Origin: Mycolicibacterium nivoides
GTDB lineage: Bacteria; Actinomycetota; Actinomycetes; Mycobacteriales; Mycobacteriaceae
Length of the DNA stretch: 64,000 nt
Direction of reading: 5' to 3'
NCBI RefSeq assembly: GCF_003855255.1
Contig: NZ_CP034072.1
Coordinates: 3,757,975 to 3,821,974 of the forward strand
Shown: piece by piece, positions 10,302 to 18,150 of the stretch
Layout: every line of letters starts with the position of its first letter
Position numbering within the stretch: position 1 is the first letter of the stretch
The notes under the pieces: generated by a model
The model's input: the letters and a program-made list of their open reading frames with translations, nothing else
What the model was told of the DNA's origin: nothing
Databases searched by the model: none
Translations under genes and position numbers: made by a program

Positions 10302-10347
10302 TCGAACCAAGGAATGTGCTCGCCGTCACACGAGGAGATGATCCGGC

Positions 10348-11589
10348 TTGACCACCATGAATGCCTGCCCGTTCGGCGCCGGTTACGACTTCACCGATCC
10401 CGACGTCCTGCTCCGCGGAATCCCGGTGCGTGAGTTCGCCGAACTGCGCAAAACCGCTCCGGTGTGGTGGAACGAGCAGGACGAATCGATCTTCAATGAC
10501 GGCGGCTACTGGGTGATCACCCGCCACGAGGACATCAAGACCATCTCCCGCGACGGCGGCGCCGTGTGGTCGACCAACGCCAAGGGTGCCGTGATGCGCC
10601 TGCCCGAAGGGGTGACCTCCGAACAACTCGACCTCACCAAGGCACTGCTGATCAACCACGACGCCCCCGAGCACACCCGGTTGCGCAAGCTGGTGTCGCG
10701 ACTGTTCACACCGCGCTCGGTGGCAGCGCTGGAGGAGAAACTGGCCGTGGCGGCCCGCGACATCGTGGCCGCGGCGGCCAAGAAGGACAGCGGCAATTTC
10801 GTCGACGACGTCGCGATGAGCCTGCCACTGCTGGCCATCGCGGACCTGATCGGCGTCCCCGAGGAAGACCGGGAGAAGCTCTTCCACTGGACCAACGCCA
10901 TCATGAACACCGACGATCCGGATTTCGACGCCGATCCGACGATGGCCAACGCCGAACTGATGGGCTACGCCTACACCATGGCCGAGCGGCGGCGTCAATG
11001 TCCGGCCGACGACATCGTGACCCGACTCGTGCAGGCCGACATGGGGGATGAAGGCGGCGGCATTACGGACGTGGAGTTCGCGTTCTTCGTGATCCTGCTG
11101 GCCGTGGCCGGCAACGAGACCACCCGCAACGCCATGACCCACGGCATGAACGCATTCCTCGAAAACCCGGACCAGTGGGAGCTTTTCAAGCGCGAACGCC
11201 CGGAGACCGCGGTCGACGAGATCATCCGCTGGGCCACCCCGGTGCACTGCTTCCAGCGCACCGCCCTGGTCGACACCCAGATCGGCGATGTCACCGTGAA
11301 GGCCGGGCAGCGCGTCGGCCTGTTCTACAGCTCGGCCAACTACGACGAAGAAGTCTTCGACTCGCCGTTCACCTTCGACATCCTGCGCAACCCCAACCCG
11401 CACCTGGCGTTCGGCGGCAACGGCGCGCACTACTGCATCGGCGCCAACCTGGCGCGGATGGAGATCAAGCTGATGTTCAACGAGATCGCCGACCAGATCC
11501 CCGACATCACCAAACTGGCCGAGCCGCAACGGCTCCGGTCCGGGTGGATCAACGGCGTCAAGGATCTGCCGGTCTCCTACCACGGTTGA
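10348..11589 (+). CDS. Cytochrome P450, CYP125-like
   Basis: 413 aa. I-helix AGNETT at 254-259, ExxR at 291-294, haem loop FGGNGAHYCIG with ligand C363. The sequence (FTDPDVLL...IPVREFAELRKTAPVWWN, ILRNPNPHLAFGG, RLRSGWINGVK) resembles the CYP125 steroid C26/C27-monooxygenases throughout, but differs enough to be a paralogue rather than the main cholesterol CYP125. The TTG start is chosen because GAGGAG lies 10 bases before it; an in-frame ATG follows at 10357. Forms an apparent unit with the TetR gene 38 bases downstream. A sterol or long branched lipid substrate is inferred. Confidence 0.88.
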   Translation: MTTMNACPFGAGYDFTDPDVLLRGIPVREFAELRKTAPVWWNEQDESIFNDGGYWVITRHEDIKTISRDGGAVWSTNAKGAVMRLPEGVTSEQLDLTKALLINHDAPEHTRLRKLVSRLFTPRSVAALEEKLAVAARDIVAAAAKKDSGNFVDDVAMSLPLLAIADLIGVPEEDREKLFHWTNAIMNTDDPDFDADPTMANAELMGYAYTMAERRRQCPADDIVTRLVQADMGDEGGGITDVEFAFFVILLAVAGNETTRNAMTHGMNAFLENPDQWELFKRERPETAVDEIIRWATPVHCFQRTALVDTQIGDVTVKAGQRVGLFYSSANYDEEVFDSPFTFDILRNPNPHLAFGGNGAHYCIGANLARMEIKLMFNEIADQIPDITKLAEPQRLRSGWINGVKDLPVSYHG

Positions 11590-11627
11590 CGGGCGGGGCG
11601 ATTCGCCCGTTGTTCTAAGATTCGCCC

Positions 11628-12257
11628 ATGCGAACGCACGGGTGGGCCGGCTCGGCGCCGGCCACCGACGAAGAGGCGATTGCCCGGATCCTGGCCGCGG
11701 CCGGCAAGGCGATCGACGAGCGGGGCGCGGACTTCTCGATCGCCGACGTAGCCCGCACCCTCGGCGTCACCCGCCAGACCGTGTACCGCTATTTCCCCAG
11801 CACCGACGCCCTGCTGGTGGAGTCGGCGGTACACGCGGCCAGCGACTTCCTGGACCGGGTGGCCGCCCATCTGCAGGGGGTTACGGACCCGGTGGAGGCG
11901 GCCGCCGAGGGCATCGCGATTGCGCTGGAGTGGCTGCCCGAGGACAAGCACATCGGTTTGCTGATCGCCCCTGGTCGCGCCGATGCACACACCGAGTCCG
12001 TGACCTCTGATGTCGCGGTCGATTTTGCCCGCGCCCTGCTGCGCAAGTTCGACGTCGATTGGGCCGGCCTCGGCTACACCGACGCCGAACTCGACGAGCT
12101 CGCCGAGCATCTGCTGCGAATCATCCAGTCCTTCGTGATCGACCCGGGGCGCCCGCCTCGCACCGGCGAAGCGTTGCGCAGCTATCTGCGACGCTGGGTG
12201 GGCTCAGCAGTGGTGAGCGGACATCTGGCGTCCGCGAGGCCGTCGGCCGGGAACTAG
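11628..12257 (+). CDS. TetR-family transcriptional regulator
   Basis: 209 aa. DNA-binding domain at residues 16-62, with the helix-turn-helix FSIADVARTLGVTRQTVYRYF at 36-56. The C-terminal part is a normal ligand domain. It follows the CYP125-like gene on the same strand after 38 bases, so it probably controls that gene, and the perfect inverted repeat upstream of the P450 is the likely site. The ligand may be the P450 substrate or product. Confidence 0.85.
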   Translation: MRTHGWAGSAPATDEEAIARILAAAGKAIDERGADFSIADVARTLGVTRQTVYRYFPSTDALLVESAVHAASDFLDRVAAHLQGVTDPVEAAAEGIAIALEWLPEDKHIGLLIAPGRADAHTESVTSDVAVDFARALLRKFDVDWAGLGYTDAELDELAEHLLRIIQSFVIDPGRPPRTGEALRSYLRRWVGSAVVSGHLASARPSAGN

Positions 12258-12271
12258 ACCAGCATAGAACG

Positions 12272-12967
12272 TCAGCGTCGTTCGAAATGCTGGTAGTCGA
12301 CCGGGTCACGCCAGTTCCCACCCCACTTCCAGCCATGCCCGGCGAAGGCCCGCACCACCACGTCACCGTCGCGGATCATCCCCTGATCGGTGCGGGCGCG
12401 GTCCAGATACGCCCGCGCGGTGGCGGGCTGCAAGTCACCGGAGGCCGAGATATACGGGTTGATCAACGGGTTGATGTCGACCGCACGGCCGTAGGCGTGC
12501 AGGGACCAGGCTCCACTCGGCAACTGCCGGCAATTGAAGGCCGAGGTGTTGTTGTCCTGCATCGACAGCTCGTCCTCGGCGCGCGGATAGTTGTCCACCG
12601 TGTGCATCTTCTCGATCGGGAATCGTGCCGAATACAACTCCGCGAAGATCGTGATCACGTCGCTGACCGCATCACGGTTCACCACCAACTCACCGCGGTG
12701 CGATCGGCCGTCAAAACCGAAATAGGACAGGGTGATTCGGCGAAGCGCGGCGGGAGGCACGGGGCATCCCGGCCGCCAGGTGGCGCCCAGCGCGGCCGCG
12801 TCCACGGACTGAACCTGCGCGGGTTGCTCGGGCTGCGCGCTCTGCGGTGCGGCGGAGACAGTTTCCGGTGCCCGCCCCGATTCCGGCGAACCACCGGCAC
12901 ACGCCGCCGTGCACCCGGTGAACAGGCCCACCACCAGGGCACATATCCGGACGGTTGCGATGCCCAC
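12272..12967 (-). CDS. M15-type D-Ala-D-Ala carboxypeptidase-like lipoprotein
   Basis: 231 aa from the GTG at 12967, chosen because it gives a short signal peptide (MGIATVRICALVVGLFTG) ending in a lipobox-like FTGC at C19. The mature part has the VanY/M15 metal motif SLHAYGRAVDIN (HxxGxAxD) and a C-terminal GWKWGGNWRDPVDYQHFE carrying the last histidine ligand. Predicted to be anchored outside the membrane and to trim peptidoglycan stem peptides. A proline-glutamine-rich linker follows the lipid anchor. The reading frame extends to 13159 but the upstream part overlaps the divergent gene and has no signal character. Confidence 0.75.
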   Translation of the reverse strand: MGIATVRICALVVGLFTGCTAACAGGSPESGRAPETVSAAPQSAQPEQPAQVQSVDAAALGATWRPGCPVPPAALRRITLSYFGFDGRSHRGELVVNRDAVSDVITIFAELYSARFPIEKMHTVDNYPRAEDELSMQDNNTSAFNCRQLPSGAWSLHAYGRAVDINPLINPYISASGDLQPATARAYLDRARTDQGMIRDGDVVVRAFAGHGWKWGGNWRDPVDYQHFERR

Positions 12968-13086
12968 CCCGCGACTGTAGATCGCGGAACTGGCAGGCCC
13001 ACCGTCAGCCCGGGCGAAGAATTTGCGCCCTCGATGGGGTTTGCCGGGACATAGACTTGAGACCTCGATCCAGCCGGGGGTGAGCC

Positions 13087-14304
13087 GTGGGGGCACTCGA
13101 CGCCTTCTATAGGACGTGGTCGCAGGCGCGCACCACGTTCGGCGATGGTGCCCCGACAACGGGTGACTCGTTCAACGGCAGTGCGCACCTGCGCCAGATG
13201 CAATCGACCATCGAGTCCGCAGCGCCCGACGAACGATGGCAGGGCACAGCCTCGCAGGCCTACGCGGCGAAGAACGCCGAGCACGCGGCCGTATACGGCA
13301 AGCTCGCCAACCTCGACCAGCGCATGGCCGCCGAAGTCAGCCGGGCCGCCGAGGTGGTCAGCGCCGGTCGGCAGGATCTCGAGCAAACCCAGAGTTGGGT
13401 GACCAGCATGGACGCGTCGATCCCGCCCGGCAAGACCGGCGAGATCATGCGGGTGATCCTCGCCAGCAAGGGCATCGGCCAGATCAACGACGTCATCACG
13501 CAATCGACCGGAGAGATGGATGACATCGGTCGACGCATCGAGGACATCCGCAAGGAATACGACGCGATTGCGGGTGAGAAGGCCGGCGCCGGTGTGCCGG
13601 AGTCGCCGGAAGGCGATCCCCCGCCGGTTGATCCGCTCGACGAGCTCAAGCGCAAGTACCAGGTCGACGAGGATCCTGACGGCGCACTCGACTGGGAGCC
13701 AGGGTGGCCGCTCAACATGGCAACCGAACCGATGCACGTCACCGCTACCGAAGCGCGGATGTTGGAGAACCTCAGCCCGGCCGCACTCTGGGATCTCAAC
13801 CAAACCAAGAAAGCAGCCGAGGCTGAAGCCAAAGCCCGCTTCCCTCCGCAAAACGGCCCCAACGATACGGCCGACAATCACACCGATGCGTTCCGGCACG
13901 CGTACTGGAACGCGTTGATGACACAAAGATTTGGCGAGGCATGGACGCGCGATTTCGCAACCGCTCACGAACGGCTGCCGGGCAATCCCGCCACCGCCGA
14001 AGCAATGGACCTGTACAACAACGAGGTCGGCAGAAACATCGCCACGGCCCATCCCGAAGCCACACCGGCGGAGCTCGCAGACCTCGTCGAACGAGCAGTC
14101 AACAACGGTGACACCGTTGTCGTAGCACCGAACGCTGGCGGCGATAGGCTCGCTTGGAGCGATACAGTCCCCGAGGGTGGAGCGGGCACGACGTCGAGAT
14201 CCACGGTGCCGGGGCAAGCGCCGAATCCGACTGGCGCTGGCCCCGGTGGCGTCTACGATCCTGGCGAGCCGGGAGGCTACGGAACATCTGCAGGAGGGTA
14301 TTGA
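13087..14304 (+). CDS. WXG/EspA-type secreted protein with toxin-like C-terminal domain (DUF6973-like)
   Basis: 405 aa, GTG start. Residues 1-165 are helical and carry a W51-Q-G53 (WXG) turn between two long helices, as in type VII (ESX) substrates of the EspA/EspE/TPR-region kind. A proline-rich hinge (about 178-186) leads to a distinct domain at about 215-345 with NDTADNHTDAFRHAYWNAL (259-277), HE at 295-296 and MDLYNNEVGR (307-316). This resembles the family I know as DUF6973, found at the end of polymorphic toxins. A glycine-proline-rich tail follows. The next gene, 0 bases away, encodes a lipoprotein. Effector function is inference; no EsxAB-like chaperone pair is nearby. Confidence 0.72.
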   Translation: MGALDAFYRTWSQARTTFGDGAPTTGDSFNGSAHLRQMQSTIESAAPDERWQGTASQAYAAKNAEHAAVYGKLANLDQRMAAEVSRAAEVVSAGRQDLEQTQSWVTSMDASIPPGKTGEIMRVILASKGIGQINDVITQSTGEMDDIGRRIEDIRKEYDAIAGEKAGAGVPESPEGDPPPVDPLDELKRKYQVDEDPDGALDWEPGWPLNMATEPMHVTATEARMLENLSPAALWDLNQTKKAAEAEAKARFPPQNGPNDTADNHTDAFRHAYWNALMTQRFGEAWTRDFATAHERLPGNPATAEAMDLYNNEVGRNIATAHPEATPAELADLVERAVNNGDTVVVAPNAGGDRLAWSDTVPEGGAGTTSRSTVPGQAPNPTGAGPGGVYDPGEPGGYGTSAGGY

Positions 14305-14763
14305 GTGGTCAGGCCATCAACAATCTGCGTCGCACTCAGTGCGGTGATGCTGTGCTTTTTCGTGACGAGTTGCGACGTGGTAAGGCAAGCTATGAGGCAA
14401 TCGATGGACGTTGATTACAACGATCAGCGGATGAATGACGGCTTGGCCAATCTCGTAGAGACCAGTACCAAGGGCCAACTCAGCGATTACACGTCATGGA
14501 ACTGGGATGAGGTCCACCTGTTTCACGAATACACAGAGCGGGGTTTCATCGAAGAAACCGTCGGAGCGCCGGTCATCAAGAGTGACTTCTTCCAGTCCAA
14601 GGCCAGCCTCTTAGTCTTCGAGGACAACGGAAAGCCGGTCAAAGCTGTCGGTATCCCCGGCGACTATCTACGCGGTGAAGATCACCGTGTCAGTTTTGCT
14701 GCGGATGCGATGTTGGATCCGCAAGGCGGCGGCTATCTGATAGTGACGGTGCCTGCGAGCTAG
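14305..14763 (+). CDS. Small lipoprotein, candidate immunity protein
   Basis: 152 aa, GTG start directly after the stop of the preceding gene, with a strong AGGAGGG at 14292-14298. Signal peptide with lipobox VTSC, lipidated at C23, so it should sit on the outer face of the membrane. I recognise no family in the mature part (acidic and aromatic: SWNWDEVHLFHEYTERGF). Base composition is visibly less GC-rich than the neighbours, a possible sign of transfer. Tight coupling to a toxin-like protein makes an immunity role the leading guess; a strong hairpin ends the unit just after it. Confidence 0.75.
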   Translation: MVRPSTICVALSAVMLCFFVTSCDVVRQAMRQSMDVDYNDQRMNDGLANLVETSTKGQLSDYTSWNWDEVHLFHEYTERGFIEETVGAPVIKSDFFQSKASLLVFEDNGKPVKAVGIPGDYLRGEDHRVSFAADAMLDPQGGGYLIVTVPAS

Positions 14764-14775
14764 CAACACATGCGC

Positions 14776-14819
14776 GGGTTTCAACTGTAGTACCGCAGGT
14801 AGTACCACAGTTGAGACCC
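14776..14819. terminator. Hairpin terminator after the toxin-like/lipoprotein unit
   Basis: Arms 14776-14793 (GGGTTTCAACTGTAGTAC) and 14802-14819 pair over 18 bases with one mismatch and one G-T pair, loop 8 bases. It lies between two convergent genes (lipoprotein and the gene ending at 14851), so it can serve both. No T-tract, as is common in mycobacteria. Confidence 0.75.
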
Positions 14820-14850
14820 ATACGTATCGCCAGCGACAGCCGGACACAAC

Positions 14851-16077
14851 TCAGACCACAGTCAACGGCAACGACTTCCGCGGCTCGAACACGAACGACG
14901 CGCCACCGCTGAACTTCGTCACCGCGACCTCATCGAATTCCTTTGCCGCGGTCTCGGTTTCGATCACCCGAGCCGTCCACTCCGTGTCGGAACCGATCAC
15001 CTCGACCGACAAGTGCGGGTTGACCGCAGCGACGACAGCCTCCAGAGGCCGGGTCTCGGCGGGCCCGGTCAGCGCCACCCAGGAGCCGTCCTCGTGCGCC
15101 GGCGAGCGCCGCACCGACACCGTGTCAGGGCCGAACTCGGCATCGACGTATGCCGAAGGATTGAGCAGCGGATGCAACTCGAGCACCCGCACCGCACCTT
15201 CGATGCCACCGGGCAGATCCAGTGCCCGGCGAATGCGCTCAGCACCCAACCCGGCGACGCCGATCAGCTGCTTGGTGCAGATCTCGGTGGCCAGTGCGGT
15301 GTCCGTACCGGCCCGCTTCCCCACCGCGAGAATGAACGACAGATTCAGCAGGTGCATCTGCAGACACACCTCGTCGGCGATGCGGACCAGCGCCGAGTGC
15401 GAGAACGCTGCGAAGTCGAAGTCCGACACCAGCGGCCCCGAATAGTCGGATGCCCCCTCGTCGGAGGGATCGATCGGGTCCAGAACCGTTCGCGCAGCTT
15501 GGCTCCGGCCGATCACGTCGAGCGCCGGGATGTCATCGACCTCCGGGTACGACTCGTCGATGATCACCGTCCAGGCGCAGTGCGGCTGACGGTCTGCCGG
15601 GGTCCGGGGCGGCCGGTGAATCGGACGCACCTGGCACTTACGGTTGGTGGCCAGCGCGGTGGCATCAAAGGTCGGGTCCTCGATGTCGTGGCACATACCA
15701 CGCACGTAATCCTCGCCCATCGGCTCGACGTCGAGCAGCGCCCCGCAGTGATCGAGGTGGAACTCGCCGTGCCAGCGATCATGAACCGTGTAGCGGAAAT
15801 CCATGAATTGGGGCGGGGCGCCGATGTCGAGCTGCAAGCCCTTGAAGATCGTGATGACGTCGACGCCCTCGTACTTGAGCGCCTTCTGCATCCGCCTGGT
15901 GTAGATCGGGCTGGACGCCGCCCACTCCTCGATGGCGATCTGCAGCATCTCAGGCCGGCCGAAATTGCTGATGCACCAGGCCATCCCGGACCGGTCGATC
16001 ATCTGGCCCATGAGCAGCAGCTCGGGTACCAGCTTGACCAGCTGGTCGTGGGTCAGCGAGGCGTACCTACTTGTCAT
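14851..16077 (-). CDS. Conserved hypothetical protein, operon partner of the CMD/aldA cluster
   Basis: 408 aa, no signal peptide or membrane helix. Cysteine/histidine-rich middle segments WHGEFHLDHCGALLDVEP and VRGMCHDIEDPTFDA could form a metal or thiol site. I considered a distant link to L-2-amino-thiazoline-4-carboxylate hydrolase-like proteins but cannot support it. The start overlaps the CMD gene end by 11 bases, and it is last in the five-gene operon aldA, SDR, dehydrogenase, CMD, this gene, so it probably acts in the same oxidation pathway. I do not recall a counterpart at this place in M. tuberculosis. Confidence 0.7.
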   Translation of the reverse strand: MTSRYASLTHDQLVKLVPELLLMGQMIDRSGMAWCISNFGRPEMLQIAIEEWAASSPIYTRRMQKALKYEGVDVITIFKGLQLDIGAPPQFMDFRYTVHDRWHGEFHLDHCGALLDVEPMGEDYVRGMCHDIEDPTFDATALATNRKCQVRPIHRPPRTPADRQPHCAWTVIIDESYPEVDDIPALDVIGRSQAARTVLDPIDPSDEGASDYSGPLVSDFDFAAFSHSALVRIADEVCLQMHLLNLSFILAVGKRAGTDTALATEICTKQLIGVAGLGAERIRRALDLPGGIEGAVRVLELHPLLNPSAYVDAEFGPDTVSVRRSPAHEDGSWVALTGPAETRPLEAVVAAVNPHLSVEVIGSDTEWTARVIETETAAKEFDEVAVTKFSGGASFVFEPRKSLPLTVV

Positions 16078-16510
16078 CGAGCTCGCTCCCGGTGTTCATC
16101 TTGACTGCCGCGTTCACATTGGCGCGCCGGTCCTCGTCAAGCCCCTTCTCGGCGGCCTTGCGGCGCTTGGCCACGACCTTGGACACGGTTCCGTTGAGCC
16201 CGGACCCGAGCGGGAAACCGAGGTACTGGGTGAGGAAAATGGCGATGTCCTTGAGCTCTTCCTCGGTGAACTCACCGTTGAGCAGCGCGGCGTTCACCTG
16301 GATCTCGGCGAGATCCTGCGAGCCGACGGCGGTCACCGCGGACAACGTCATCAGCCGCTTCTCACGCATCGACAGTCCGGGCTTGGTCCAGATGGTGCCG
16401 AACAGGTGGTCGACGGTGAGATCGAAGTACGGATCACCCTCGATGTTCGGCATCTCCCAGCCGTAGACCTCGTTCATCTTGGCCAGGCCCTTGGCACGCA
16501 ACTCGTCCAT
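16067..16510 (-). CDS. Carboxymuconolactone decarboxylase-family protein, Rv0771-like
   Basis: 147 aa. AhpD/CMD-like helical fold: SMREKRLMTLSAVTAVGSQDLAEIQVNAAL (residues 44-74) and FTEEELKDIAIFLTQYLGFP. The usual CxxC of AhpD peroxidases is absent, so this is the CMD rather than the peroxidase kind. It is placed as Rv0771 is in M. tuberculosis, after a beta-hydroxyacid dehydrogenase. True substrate unknown; a ring-opening lactone step is only the family name. Eleven bases separate it from the dehydrogenase gene upstream. Confidence 0.85.
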   Translation of the reverse strand: MDELRAKGLAKMNEVYGWEMPNIEGDPYFDLTVDHLFGTIWTKPGLSMREKRLMTLSAVTAVGSQDLAEIQVNAALLNGEFTEEELKDIAIFLTQYLGFPLGSGLNGTVSKVVAKRRKAAEKGLDEDRRANVNAAVKMNTGSELDDK

Positions 16511-16521
16511 CGAAAGCTCTC

Positions 16522-17382
16522 CTAATCGTTCTTGTGCGGTACGCCGAGGCCGTCAGCGAGCCGCTGCAGGGCCACCTGCGCCAACGGAAGATCCACTCCC
16601 ACAACGTCGCCCAGGCCGATGGCCAGGCTCAGGTCCTTTTCACCCAGGCCGCGGGTGTGGGTGAACGCGTCGTAGAGCCAGTGATCCGGGGTCAGCTCGG
16701 CCATGTTGTCGCGGACGATGATGGCGCCCGGCCCGCTGGTCAGCGCATCGGTATGACGCACCACCCGGCCCAGCGCACCCAGGTCCAACCCGGCCGCCTC
16801 GGCCAGCTTCATCGCCTCGCACGCCGCGGCGTAGGACGTGAAGGTCAGCATGTTGCGGGCCAGCTTCATCCGGGTGCCGGCACCCGGCTCGCCGGCGTGG
16901 ATCACCATCGAGCCGAACTGCTTGAGCGCCGGCTTGATCCGCTCGTAGACCGGCCGTTCGGCACCGACCATGATGGCCAGCTCACCCTTCTCGGCCGCCG
17001 CACCGCCCCCGCTGACCGGGGCGTCGACGATGTGGATGCCCTGCGGGCGGTACTGCTCGGCGAGTTCGGCCGCGGTGGTGTCGCTGATCGTCGAATGGAT
17101 CACGATCACGGTGTCCGGCTTGCCTTCTTTTTCCAACGCAGGCGCAAGCTGACTGATCACCGAACGCACCTGCTCGTCGTTGAGCACCGTGATGCTGATG
17201 ATGTCCGCGTCAGCGACACCTGTGACGTCGGCCGCCAGTGTCGCGCCGAGCTCCGCGAAAGGCTCCATGGATTCGGCGCGCACATCGAATACCGTGAACC
17301 CGCCCGGCCATTCGGCCAGGCGCTTGGCCATGGGGGCACCCATGTTGCCCAGGCCGATGTAGCCGTATCGCTGCTGAGTCAT
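16522..17382 (-). CDS. NAD(P)-dependent beta-hydroxyacid dehydrogenase, Rv0770-like
   Basis: 286 aa from the ATG at 17382, giving the Rossmann start YGYIGLGNMGAPMAKRL. The substrate signature DAPVSGGGAAAEKGELAIMVG (residues 118-138) and the catalytic lysine region KLARNMLTF are typical of 3-hydroxyisobutyrate/tartronate semialdehyde reductase-like enzymes. The exact substrate is not predictable. Start overlaps the SDR stop in an ATGA. Third gene of the aldA operon. Confidence 0.88.
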   Translation of the reverse strand: MTQQRYGYIGLGNMGAPMAKRLAEWPGGFTVFDVRAESMEPFAELGATLAADVTGVADADIISITVLNDEQVRSVISQLAPALEKEGKPDTVIVIHSTISDTTAAELAEQYRPQGIHIVDAPVSGGGAAAEKGELAIMVGAERPVYERIKPALKQFGSMVIHAGEPGAGTRMKLARNMLTFTSYAAACEAMKLAEAAGLDLGALGRVVRHTDALTSGPGAIIVRDNMAELTPDHWLYDAFTHTRGLGEKDLSLAIGLGDVVGVDLPLAQVALQRLADGLGVPHKND

Positions 17383-18131
17383 GACCGGATGATCTGTCCG
17401 CCGTCGACGTTGAAGATCTGGCCGGTGATCCACTTGGCCTGATCGCTCAGCAGGAACAGGCACATGCCGACCAGGTCCTCCGGCTGGCCCATGCGGGACA
17501 ACGGGATTCCCTTGACGATGTCGGCGACCATCTCCTGCGGGGTGGTGGTGCGGTTGGCCTCGGTGTCGATCGGACCGGGCGCAATGGCATTGATGCGGAT
17601 GTTCTGGCCGCCCAGCTCCCGCGACAGCTGCTGGGTCAGGCCGTTGATGCCGACTTTGGCCAGGCCGTAGTAGTTGGCGTAGAGCCAGGCCGCGGTCGAG
17701 GACTGGTTGACGATCGCGCCGCCGCCACGCTTGGCCATCTTGCGGTACACCGCGCGGGTGCACACCAGCGCGCCGTCGAGGTTCACGCTCATGAACTTCT
17801 TGTAGTAGTCCCAGTCGACGGTGAGCAGGAAGTCGAGCTTCATGCCACCGAAGATCGCGGCGTTGTTGACCAGGTAGTCGATGCCGCCGAACTCCGAAAG
17901 AGCCTGCGCCGCCATGTCCTTGGCCGAGTCGATGTCGGAGACGTCGACCCGCACCGCGAGCGCGTTGCCGCCCTCACCCTTGATGCCGTCGGCGACCTTC
18001 GCAGCCCCTTCGGTGTTGATGTCGGCCACCACGACCGCGGCACCCTCGCGCGCCAGCGCCTCTGCGTAGGCCTGGCCGATACCGCCACCGGCCCCGGTGA
18101 CGATGGCCACCTTGTTGTCGAACTGTCCCAT
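17379..18131 (-). CDS. Short-chain dehydrogenase/reductase, Rv0769-like
   Basis: 250 aa. Classical SDR: TGAGGGIG at 12-19, NNAA motif, catalytic Ser in NQSSTAAW, Y-x-x-x-K as YYGLAK, and PGPIDTEANR. NAD(P)-dependent oxidation or reduction of an alcohol/ketone. Second gene of the aldA operon, 19 bases after aldA. Corresponds in place and kind to Rv0769. Confidence 0.9.
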   Translation of the reverse strand: MGQFDNKVAIVTGAGGGIGQAYAEALAREGAAVVVADINTEGAAKVADGIKGEGGNALAVRVDVSDIDSAKDMAAQALSEFGGIDYLVNNAAIFGGMKLDFLLTVDWDYYKKFMSVNLDGALVCTRAVYRKMAKRGGGAIVNQSSTAAWLYANYYGLAKVGINGLTQQLSRELGGQNIRINAIAPGPIDTEANRTTTPQEMVADIVKGIPLSRMGQPEDLVGMCLFLLSDQAKWITGQIFNVDGGQIIRS

Positions 18132-18150
18132 CGAAAATCTCCTCAGTCGT

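Noticed and set aside
13660..13674. YxxxE secretion signal (Y-Q-V-D-E) in the toxin-like protein
   Set aside because: The match is short and lies in a linker rather than just after the WXG helical hairpin, so it could be chance.
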